Assembly: GCF_010998615.1 (NCBI RefSeq) | Contig: NZ_JAAEAH010000086.1 | Span: 1 to 39,498, forward strand | DNA length: 39,498 nt | Direction: 5' to 3' | From: Myxococcus sp. CA023 | Lineage (GTDB): Bacteria; Myxococcota; Myxococcia; Myxococcales; Myxococcaceae | Part shown: positions 1-6,871 of the stretch, one piece after another | Numbering within the stretch: position 1 is the stretch's first letter | How the letters are laid out: every line of letters begins with the position of its first letter | The notes under the pieces: generated by a model | What the model was told of the DNA's origin: nothing | Seen by the model: only the letters and a program-made list of their open reading frames with translations | Database searches by the model: none | Translations under genes and position numbers: made by a program

Positions 1-204
1 GAAGAAGACGGCTTGCTGCCCTGTCGGGAGGGACGGGGGAAGAGGAGTGTCCGGTGGAGGACGGCTGCTTGCCCGGAAGGCGGTTGCCCGGTGGACAGGC
101 GGCGCCAGGAAGTTTGTCGTTAGGGGGCCGGGGCGGTGTCCGCTCCGCGCACGTCGATCGGGCAGCCCTTGGCGGCGGCCTCAAAGCAGAAGGAAGAAGG
201 TCAC

Positions 205-405
205 ATGGCAATCGGTACCGTGAAGTGGTTCAACGACGCCAAGGGGTTCGGCTTCATCGCGCAGGACAACGGTGAGGACGTGTTCTGCCACCACACCGCC
301 ATCAACATGGATGGCTTCCGCACCCTCCAAGAGGGGCAGCAGGTGGAGTTCGAAGTCACGCGTGGCCCCAAGGGCCTGCAGGCGCAGAACGTCCGCGCCG
401 TCTGA
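205..405 (+). CDS. Cold-shock protein, CspA family
   Basis: A 66-residue single-domain cold-shock protein, the usual size for this family. These proteins bind single-stranded RNA and DNA with an OB fold and act as RNA chaperones in the cytoplasm. The opening MAIGTVKWFNDAKGFGFI carries the RNP-1 motif (KGFGFI). RNP-2 reads DVFCHHTAI, with Cys where V is usual. The ATG at 205 was preferred over an upstream alternative because it starts exactly where family members start and lies just after a purine-rich run with AAGGAAGAAGG. A strong hairpin follows the stop, so it is probably a single-gene transcript. Family assignment is firm; which Csp paralogue it is cannot be told. Confidence 0.97.
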   Translation: MAIGTVKWFNDAKGFGFIAQDNGEDVFCHHTAINMDGFRTLQEGQQVEFEVTRGPKGLQAQNVRAV

Positions 406-436
406 AGCACCCGCAGGCCACCCTTGAGTGTGCCCG

Positions 437-468
437 AGGCCCGGTCTCCCAGCAGGGAGGCGGGGCCT
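437..468 (+). terminator. Hairpin terminator after the cold-shock gene
   Basis: The arms 437-450 and 455-468 pair over 12 of 14 positions around the loop AGCA, 31 bases after the csp stop codon. There is no long T run, so termination may be only partly intrinsic. Confidence 0.5.
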
Positions 469-596
469 TCGCATGTCTTGCCCCTCGTGTGCCGGGCTGG
501 CGGCCCGTGCTGAGTGCCCGTCGGCACCTGGATGCCTTCCTTACCTTTTCCGGCAGACGCGCGGCACATCCGCCGCCATCCAACGGAGACGAAGGC

Positions 597-971
597 ATGG
601 GCGACACCAGCGTGAAGAAGGTGGAGAGTCGGCACTCTCCCAAGGGCGAAATGGGGCAGAAGTACCTGGCGTCTGGCGTCCGCCTGTCGATGCGGCTGTG
701 GGAGGACGAACCGCCCGGAGAACCGGCACCCGCGACCGCGAGGGACTACGAAACCGTGGGCTTCGTCCTGAAGGGCCGCGCGGAGCTGCACCTCGAGGGA
801 CAGGTCATCCTGCTCAACCCTGGAGACTCCTGGCTGGTGCCTCGTGGCTCCAGTCACACGTACAAGGTGTTGGAGACCTTCTCCGCCGTGGAAGCCACCA
901 GTCCGCCCGCGGCCGTGCACGGCCGGGATGAGGGCAAGGACGCGGGGATGAAGCCGCCCGCGAAGGCGTGA
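597..971 (+). CDS. Small cupin-domain protein
   Basis: A 124-residue protein with a single cupin barrel at about residues 50-105. The second cupin motif is clear (PGDSWLVPRGSSHTYKV, the PGD...P.G..H pattern). The first motif (GFVLKGRAELHLEG) has the glycines but lacks the HxH metal ligands, so it may bind metal poorly or use other ligands. There is no signal peptide, so it should be cytoplasmic. The ATG at 597 is preceded by GGAG. An in-frame upstream start would add 36 residues of poor coding character. The substrate is unknown. It converges with the TIMP-like gene downstream, 40 bases away. Confidence 0.85.
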   Translation: MGDTSVKKVESRHSPKGEMGQKYLASGVRLSMRLWEDEPPGEPAPATARDYETVGFVLKGRAELHLEGQVILLNPGDSWLVPRGSSHTYKVLETFSAVEATSPPAAVHGRDEGKDAGMKPPAKA

Positions 972-1011
972 GTTCCGAGGCACGGCGCGTTCAGCCGGAG
1001 GGCGCCGGTGC

Positions 1012-1710
1012 TCACTCTGCCTGCGTTGGGTTCGCGGCCTTCTGGACGGTGCAGGTGTACCTGGACGCGTGCCCTGCTTCGTGCCGGCAGACCAGCAGCG
1101 GTGACGTCGGCGCGTTCTCTGGGAGGGGGACCCGGGGACCGGTGAAGGTGCAACGGGCCTGGTTGGGGGTTCTCCAGTGGCACTGGTCCGCGGAGAGCGC
1201 TTCCGGTGGCTCCCACTTCGCCGTGCACTTCTTGTTTTCTTCGCACGGCTCGGTGGACACGGACTCGCGCTGGACCACGGTGGGAATGAAAGGGAGCTTC
1301 CCCGTGGTGAGCCAAACCCATTCCGCATCATCTAGTGAGGGCATCGGCCGGGTGCGGGAGCAGTGCCATATCAACTTGGGGTTCTTGGGCTCGGCGTAGA
1401 TGAGGTACACCGCGTCGCCCTGGTACCGGACACGGCAATCGCCACCGCCACCCTGGGGGAGAATGAACTTCTCGCCGGTGACGACAGGGCCCTTGATGAC
1501 CTCCAGGACCTCGACATTCACGGTTCCCAAGTAGGGGCCAACGGGAGCCGGGACGACGCGAGCTCGATAGATGGCGCTCGCACGCTCCCGCGCCACCTTG
1601 AGGTCGTGGTGAAGGTTGCCCCCGCCCGCGATGCAAACACACGCCTGCGCCGTTGTCGGCCACAGGCCGAGCACGATTGCCGCGACGAGTATCGTGAAAA
1701 GGGCTCTCAT
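1012..1710 (-). CDS. Secreted TIMP/netrin-like (NTR) protein A
   Basis: A 232-residue exported protein. A signal peptide (about residues 1-23, ending TTAQA) is followed directly by CVC, so signal peptidase I would leave a free N-terminal Cys in a CxC pair. This is the hallmark of tissue inhibitors of metalloproteinases and related NTR domains. The -2 Gln argues against a lipobox. The domain continues with AIYRARV, VEVLEVIKGP, GGGGDCRV, a YLIYAEP strand and a C-SRTR segment, the usual NTR order. A Cys-rich C-terminal region of about 90 residues follows and is shared with the neighbouring paralogue. The start at 1710 was chosen because it begins the signal peptide; a longer frame adds 13 unlikely residues. 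It lies 51 bases downstream of its paralogue, probably in one transcript. A protease-inhibitor role is inference only. Confidence 0.85.
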   Translation of the reverse strand: MRALFTILVAAIVLGLWPTTAQACVCIAGGGNLHHDLKVARERASAIYRARVVPAPVGPYLGTVNVEVLEVIKGPVVTGEKFILPQGGGGDCRVRYQGDAVYLIYAEPKNPKLIWHCSRTRPMPSLDDAEWVWLTTGKLPFIPTVVQRESVSTEPCEENKKCTAKWEPPEALSADQCHWRTPNQARCTFTGPRVPLPENAPTSPLLVCRHEAGHASRYTCTVQKAANPTQAE

Positions 1711-1761
1711 TCCCGCCAGTCTACCGGTGTCTTCCGCTGACGGAAGCACGTTGCACAGACT

Positions 1762-2811
1762 TCAAGGGACAGTGGAAACCGGATACGGGGGCCGCACCGT
1801 TTCGACTCGACATGAGTGGCGTTTGGCGCCAAGGCTTGCGCTGGGGCTGCATCGCAGTAACGGCGACGTCGGTGCTCCTTTTGGAAGTCGTTTTCCCGTT
1901 CCTCTCAGTTTGCACTGGGGATTGTCGGGCGCGTACCAGTCGCAGTTCTCGGCGGGAGGAAGTGCTTCCACAGGCTCCCACGCGGCGGTGCGGCTCAGCG
2001 ATTCGTTGCACTCCAGGGTGGAGATACCTGGCTCGACGCATCGAAAAGTAGGGTGGGCGCCCGGCCTTGAGCCCCAGACATTCAGGCGCGAGCACCAGCG
2101 AAGGTAGGCCTTCTGTACGCAATGCTCATCGGTATTGAAGTGCGGCGTTTGAACCAGTTCGAAGAATCTTCCATCCCATGACCTGCCCACCGCCATGTGC
2201 TGAGACAAGTCTGATGGCTGTGTCGAGTATGTGAAAAAAGGCCGTCCAGTCTTCATTGCGGCGTCCGCTTCATCTCCCCACACGGAATGGACAAGGGGGG
2301 CCCCGGGCGGTGAACTCAACCGACCACCTATTTGGCGGATGTCGCAAGGCTCGCACGAAACGGATTCGCGTTGCATCGCAACGGGAATGGGCGGGAGCTT
2401 TCTCGTTCTGAGCCATCGCAGCTCGGAGTCCTCTTTGGATGTAATTCGCCGTGTGCGAGAGCAGAGCCCCACTGACGTGGGACCATCGGAGCCCGCGTAC
2501 ATGAGGTATTCTGATTCGGCCTGAAATCCAACGGTGCAATCGCCACCGCCGCCTGATGGGAGCTCGAATTGCTCACCCACGATGACTTTGCCCTTGAATG
2601 CTTCCAAGACCTCGATGACGGCGGTTCCTCCGAAATGGACGGGCGTCACGGAGAGGATGCGAGCGCGGTAGATTGCGTTTGAATATTGCCGGGCTTCTCG
2701 CAGGTCGCGAGCGATGTCGCCGGAACCTTGTGCGCAACTGCAGGCGTGTGCTTCGGTGGGCGACATCCAGACCGAGGCCACTGTTAGGAGAATCGCGAGC
2801 CGCGTCATCAT
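1762..2811 (-). CDS. Secreted TIMP/netrin-like (NTR) protein B
   Basis: A 349-residue paralogue of the next gene downstream. The signal peptide ends TEAHA and is followed by CSC, again giving a mature N-terminus with CxC. The NTR core matches its neighbour: AIYRARI, VIEVLEAFKG, LPSGGGGDCTV, YLMYAG and LCSRTRR. Both share MQRESVS- or VQRESVS-type segments, then WEP.EALP...C.W and APTSPLL.C near the C-terminus. Protein B has an extra block of roughly 110 residues between these shared parts, with its own Cys residues (C-VQKAYLRWC). Two ATG codons in tandem open the gene; the first is used here, and the Shine-Dalgarno is weak. The pair looks like a local duplication that diverged by insertion. 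Extracellular function is likely; the target is unknown. Confidence 0.85.
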   Translation of the reverse strand: MMTRLAILLTVASVWMSPTEAHACSCAQGSGDIARDLREARQYSNAIYRARILSVTPVHFGGTAVIEVLEAFKGKVIVGEQFELPSGGGGDCTVGFQAESEYLMYAGSDGPTSVGLCSRTRRITSKEDSELRWLRTRKLPPIPVAMQRESVSCEPCDIRQIGGRLSSPPGAPLVHSVWGDEADAAMKTGRPFFTYSTQPSDLSQHMAVGRSWDGRFFELVQTPHFNTDEHCVQKAYLRWCSRLNVWGSRPGAHPTFRCVEPGISTLECNESLSRTAAWEPVEALPPAENCDWYAPDNPQCKLRGTGKRLPKGAPTSPLLRCSPSASLGAKRHSCRVETVRPPYPVSTVP

Positions 2812-2866
2812 TCCATGCAGTCTAACGTATCGTATTCATCTGGGCTCGCTGGTGGCGAGCCCCGCG

Positions 2867-3127
2867 CTACTTCCGCCCGCCAGACCACGTCATGTTCATG
2901 TACTTCGTGCCGCCGGCCAGTTCGTCCAGCATCTGGTCGAGCCGCTTCTGCCGGGTCGCCTCCAGCTTTGCCCGGGCAATCCACCCGAGATAGTCATTCT
3001 GCTGGTACGGCGGACGCGCCTTGTACGCGTCCATGAGCCCGCGTTGGACCAACGCCGCCCGGACATTCGCGGGCATCGGGTTGACGGCGCGCTTGAGCGT
3101 GGGTCGCTTCGCCGTGGCCATGGTCAT
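2867..3127 (-). CDS. YdeI/OmpD-associated-like protein
   Basis: An 86-residue cytoplasmic protein matching the C-terminal part of the YdeI/OmpD-associated family. It shows the conserved block from NVRAALVQRG through YLGWIARAKLEATRQKRLDQ, with the typical W-I-x-x-A-K-x-x-x-T-R signature and a closing L-A-G-G. Family members are usually about twice as long, so this is a short form. It starts inside the stop codon of the GNAT gene (ATGA overlap at 3124-3127), which suggests translational coupling and a shared job. The family has been linked to peptide/bacteriocin resistance in enterobacteria, but the biochemical role is unknown. Confidence 0.8.
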   Translation of the reverse strand: MTMATAKRPTLKRAVNPMPANVRAALVQRGLMDAYKARPPYQQNDYLGWIARAKLEATRQKRLDQMLDELAGGTKYMNMTWSGGRK

Positions 3128-3672
3128 GTCCCAGCCTTCACCGGTGCCAGGCGCTCGAACATGAGCGAGGGCTCTCCCTTGTAGCTCCCCTGTCCCGTCT
3201 GTCGGAAGCCGCACTTGTCGGCGACTCGGATGGACGCTGCATTCTCGGGCGCGATGATGCACACCACGCGCTCAGGGCTGAGTTGGGCATCCGCCCAGGC
3301 CAGTGCCGCGCGTACCGCCTCGGTGGCGTAACCCTTGCCGTGGAAGCCGGGGGCGAGCACCCAGCCGGCCTCGGGCCCGGCGCTCTGGGGCGGCTGCATG
3401 TCGCGGTGAAAGTCGCCCAGGCCCACCTCGCCAACGAGGCGGCCTGTTGCCTTCTCACGCACCACCCAGAATCCAAAGCCCAGCAGGTTCCAATGGCCCA
3501 CGTAACGCAGGAGCCGGGACCACATCTCTTCGCGTGTGGACGGCTTGCCGCTGATGTAGCGGACCACCGCGGGGTCGCTCCACAGTGCGAGGCACTCCTC
3601 GTAGTCCTCGAGGCTGTGACCCTTCATGACGAGGCGCTCGGTCTCGACGGTGGGGATGGTCGCTGCGGGCAC
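3124..3672 (-). CDS. GNAT-family N-acetyltransferase
   Basis: A 182-residue acetyltransferase of the RimJ/RimL type, which transfers acetyl from acetyl-CoA to an amine. The acetyl-CoA loop is visible as GFHGKGYATEAVRAAL (the R/Q-x-x-G-x-G/A region, with His first). The order is typical: ETERLVMKGHSLEDYEEC at the N-terminus, then FGFWVVREKATGRLVGEVGL, then the loop, then PENAASIRVADKCGF. A GTG start at 3672 was chosen because a perfect AGGAGGA sits 6 bases upstream; the longer frame to 3714 adds 14 Ala/Gly/Pro-rich residues. The 4-base overlap with the YdeI-like gene suggests an operon. The substrate cannot be predicted. Confidence 0.9.
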   Translation of the reverse strand: MPAATIPTVETERLVMKGHSLEDYEECLALWSDPAVVRYISGKPSTREEMWSRLLRYVGHWNLLGFGFWVVREKATGRLVGEVGLGDFHRDMQPPQSAGPEAGWVLAPGFHGKGYATEAVRAALAWADAQLSPERVVCIIAPENAASIRVADKCGFRQTGQGSYKGEPSLMFERLAPVKAGT

Positions 3673-3678
3673 GGACGC

Positions 3679-3685
3679 TCCTCCT
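3679..3685 (-). promoter_or_regulatory. Shine-Dalgarno deciding the GNAT start
   Basis: AGGAGGA on the minus strand, 6 bases before a GTG codon. It supports the GTG at 3672 over the upstream in-frame start. Confidence 0.75.
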
Positions 3686-3864
3686 GGGGCCTGGAGCCCC
3701 GCCGCGCCTGCCACACGATGCGGTGGCGCGGATGTTCCGATTCAACCGCCCCCAGGCCTCTCATGCCAGAGGACAACTGTCCATGTCCGGGAGCGGGGGC
3801 TCGGGAGGTCCAGTTGCGCGGCGCGGCGTGGAAGGAGCGTTCATTCAACGGACAGGCCCAGCCT

Positions 3865-6567
3865 TCACAGGTGCCTCTGCAAGCGCTCCTGCGCCTTGAC
3901 GATGGCGGCGGTGCGCGTGGTCACGTCCAGCTTGGCGAACACGTTCCGCAGGTGCCACTTGGTCGTGGAAAGCGCGACGTTGGATCGCTCGCTGATCTCC
4001 TGATTGCTCAGCCCCTGTGCGAGCAGCTTGAGCATCTGGAGTTCGCGCTCGGTGAGTGGCTCCAGGGGCGCGGAGGGTGGATCCGCGAACTCTCGAGGCA
4101 CGCGGGCTCCCGCGGATAGCAGGTCTTGGTACCGGGTGGTGTACCGGTCCGGAAACGCGTAGCTCAGCTTCCGCTGCCGGGCGGCGGCGATGACGACCTC
4201 CTGCAGGCCGGGCGTCTCGTCGAACACGCTGCGCCCGAAGCCGAAGCGCTGCGCCAGCGCGAAGCCCCGGTTCAATGCTGCGAACGCGGCCATCGCGTCC
4301 CCCGCGCGCCAGTGACACACCGCGATGGTGGCCAGCAGCGCCGTCTCGCGTGACACATAGCCCACCTCGTGCGCGCTGGCCCGCAGCACCTCCAGAATCG
4401 CGTGCGCCTTGTCGTGACGGCCGCGCACCATCATCACCCACGACTGCGCGAGCCCGAGCCGCTCCCACGTCTCGTCGTAGAAGCGCTTCTCGTTCCACTC
4501 GCCCCGGCGCATGCGCTCGCCCAGGCCGAACTCTTGGGCCACCACCCGCATTCGCGCGGGTGCCTGCTCCACCAGGTAGAGGCGAATCTTCTCCCCGCAG
4601 ACATGGGCCAGGAAGCGCGTCTGGTGGCCGCACTCGAGCACGCCGTGGAGGTAGTCCAGGAGCCGGTACGCCTCTGCGTACTTCCCGCGAACCGTTTTGA
4701 TGCGGGCCAGCATGAGGTAGGCGAGCGCGAACGTCTCGAACACGGAGGCCTGCGGGAGCAGCGGCAGCACCTCGACACAGAGCGCCTCGGCTTCGTCGAG
4801 CCGGTTCTGCTCGTAGCGAGCGTTGGCCAGCGCCGTGGCCGCGTTCGCCCAGACGGGGTTGCGCCGTCCACGACTCGCGCGCTCGAAGGCTTCCTCGCAA
4901 CGCGCAGCGGCGTCCTTCATGTTTCCCTGCGCCCGGTCCGCCAGCGCGACAAGGACGTCCGTGTACCCGACCAGGAACGGGTTGTTGTGCCCCTGCAAAG
5001 TCTCCCGGGCGCTCAGGGCGAGCCGGCGCATCGCATCGAATCGGTTCATCCGGAGCGCCCGGTAGGCCTTCGCCGCCAGCACGGCGCCCGCAATGAAGAC
5101 GTCCGACTCTTCGGAGCCCGGAGACGCGTCCAGGTCCATGCCGGTGTCCGGAGCCGAATCGGACAGCACCGCGTGAAGCAGCGTGAGGTGTGCGAGCCGC
5201 TTCGTCAGCCGCTCGCGTTCGGGCGCGGACACCTCATAGGCCGTGTCGAGGTGATGCTGGGCATCCCTCAGCGCCGCGGTCGCGTGCGCGAAGCGACGGG
5301 ACAGGATGAGGCAGGCGATGTGGCCCACGCAGATGGCTGGCGACCGGATGACCTCCTGAGCCGTCAGCTTCGCGGTCCAATGGAGGACGGAGGCGAGCTC
5401 TCCCTCGCGCATCCACGCCTCCATGCAGCGCGCGGTGAGCGCGAGACACCAGTCCCTGTCTCCCGAGGCGAACGCATGCGTCAGCGCCTCGTCCGGCATC
5501 TGGTTCTCCGCGAACCACGCGCTCGCCGCACGGTGCAGCCGAGGGACGCGGTCCGCGTAGTCACAGGCGAGCTGGGCGCGCAGCACATCGAGGAACAGTG
5601 GATGGTACCGGTACCACTGCCGCTCGGTGTCGAGCGCCTGGATGAACAACTGCGACCGCTCGAGTTGCCCCAGCAGTGCGTGTCCTCGGGTGATGCCAAT
5701 CAGCGCGTTGCAGAGCGCGCCGTGGAGTTGCTCCACCACGGAACTCAGCACCAGGAACTCGCGGACCTCCTCCGGCTGCTCGCGCAGCACCGCGTCCGCC
5801 AGGTACCGGGCCACGTCGTGATTGGAGCCAATGGCCTTCCTCAGCGCATCGCTCACGCTCGCGTGCTCACCCGCCGACAGCAGCGCCAGCTTGACGCCAG
5901 CGACCCAGCCTTCCGTCCGCGTGCGGAGGGAGTCGATGTCCTCAGGCGTGAGCACCACGCCACACAGGCGCAGGCCCAGCTCGCGGATGGCTTCGCCGTC
6001 CAGGTTCAAGTCCCGGCCGTCGAGCGTCTCCAGTTGCTCGGTGAGCTTCAGCTTGGCCAGGTCCAGCTCGGGGATGTTGCGCGACGAGACGACCCAATGC
6101 ACGTGCGGTGGTGAGTGGTCCAGCAGGTACGAGAAGGCCCGCACCAGTGGGCGCTCGCGCAGGACATGGAAGTCGTCCAGCACCACGACGAGCTCGCGGC
6201 CCAGGCTCCACAGGCTTTGAAGGATGACGGCCGTCGCGTGCTCGGGCTGGCTCGTGCTGTACGCGTCGAAGTCTGGAGCGGCCCGGCGAATCGCCCCGAC
6301 CAGGTATGCGAAGAACCGCTCGGGAGCGTTGTCCTGCTCGTCCAGCGACAGCCAGGCAAGCAGGTGCGGCGCGCGTGCTTCGCGGTACCACTGCGTCAGC
6401 AGCGTCGTCTTGCCGGAGCCGAGCGGGGCCGTCACCAGCACCAGCTTCCCGCTCACCCCATGGTCGATTTTCCGCAACGCGGCGCCACACGGCACCAGCA
6501 CGGACGCCGCCCGGGGAGGGGAGAGCTTCGTGGGAAGCAGATCCGGAGCGCTTCGAAGGCTCGGCAT
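3865..6567 (-). CDS. MalT-type LuxR-family ATP-dependent transcription regulator
   Basis: A 900-residue regulator with the MalT/LAL (STAND) layout. An N-terminal ATPase has a Walker A at residues 47-55 (APLGSGKTT) and a Walker B at 127-132 (VVVLDD), followed by an SSRNIPELDLAKL sensor-like segment. The middle (about 340-800) is helical and TPR-like, as in MalT sensor domains. The C-terminal 63 residues are a LuxR helix-turn-helix, opening LTERELQMLKLLAQGLSNQE and continuing STTKWHLRNVFAKL. Such proteins multimerise on ligand and ATP binding and activate transcription. The ligand here is unknown. It is divergent from the propeller/cytochrome gene across 304 bases, so that gene is a plausible target. 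No SD is obvious before the ATG. Confidence 0.95.
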   Translation of the reverse strand: MPSLRSAPDLLPTKLSPPRAASVLVPCGAALRKIDHGVSGKLVLVTAPLGSGKTTLLTQWYREARAPHLLAWLSLDEQDNAPERFFAYLVGAIRRAAPDFDAYSTSQPEHATAVILQSLWSLGRELVVVLDDFHVLRERPLVRAFSYLLDHSPPHVHWVVSSRNIPELDLAKLKLTEQLETLDGRDLNLDGEAIRELGLRLCGVVLTPEDIDSLRTRTEGWVAGVKLALLSAGEHASVSDALRKAIGSNHDVARYLADAVLREQPEEVREFLVLSSVVEQLHGALCNALIGITRGHALLGQLERSQLFIQALDTERQWYRYHPLFLDVLRAQLACDYADRVPRLHRAASAWFAENQMPDEALTHAFASGDRDWCLALTARCMEAWMREGELASVLHWTAKLTAQEVIRSPAICVGHIACLILSRRFAHATAALRDAQHHLDTAYEVSAPERERLTKRLAHLTLLHAVLSDSAPDTGMDLDASPGSEESDVFIAGAVLAAKAYRALRMNRFDAMRRLALSARETLQGHNNPFLVGYTDVLVALADRAQGNMKDAAARCEEAFERASRGRRNPVWANAATALANARYEQNRLDEAEALCVEVLPLLPQASVFETFALAYLMLARIKTVRGKYAEAYRLLDYLHGVLECGHQTRFLAHVCGEKIRLYLVEQAPARMRVVAQEFGLGERMRRGEWNEKRFYDETWERLGLAQSWVMMVRGRHDKAHAILEVLRASAHEVGYVSRETALLATIAVCHWRAGDAMAAFAALNRGFALAQRFGFGRSVFDETPGLQEVVIAAARQRKLSYAFPDRYTTRYQDLLSAGARVPREFADPPSAPLEPLTERELQMLKLLAQGLSNQEISERSNVALSTTKWHLRNVFAKLDVTTRTAAIVKAQERLQRHL

Positions 6568-6629
6568 GAGGACGTCCCTCTTCGGCCGGTTGCGTCAGTC
6601 ACTAGAGCACGGAAAACGGGTGAACCGGG

Positions 6630-6697
6630 TTGCGGGGCGCGAAGGCAACCCCGCAATGAGTGTCACGAAATGGACACCGCAATGCGTTACACACGCA
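6630..6697. promoter_or_regulatory. Cluster of short inverted repeats in the divergent promoter region
   Basis: The 304-base gap between the MalT-type regulator and the propeller/cytochrome gene (6568-6871) contains no ORF of merit. It has three inverted repeats in a row: TTGCGGGG/CCCCGCAA (6630-6637 and 6649-6656), GTGTC/GACAC (6660-6664 and 6673-6677) and TGCGT/ACGCA (6683-6687 and 6693-6697). Their position suits operators of the adjacent regulator, but no site consensus is known. Short repeats also arise by chance in GC-rich DNA. Confidence 0.35.
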
Positions 6698-6871
6698 GTT
6701 TCGCGGCTTTGCGGCGCCGGGTGCTCGCGAGCAAAGCCTGACGCGCCGTGCCGGTGGCTGCCTTGGGGCGTGGGGAGGGGCCGGTCCCCCTCCCTTCGGT
6801 GGGGGCGTTGCCGCGAAGTCCACTGCTAATCCCTGGACAGCAACGCTTTCCAGTCTCGTGAGGAGGTCCCT

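Noticed and set aside
201..1331. Long minus-strand open frame across the cold-shock and cupin genes
   Set aside because: It is Arg/Pro/Ser-rich, has no recognisable domain and is antisense to two well supported genes. It is the usual byproduct of high third-position GC.
4369..6114. 581-codon plus-strand open frame inside the MalT-type regulator
   Set aside because: It is fully antisense to a gene with clear Walker and LuxR motifs. The composition (His/Arg/Gln/Val-rich) is typical of a shadow frame.
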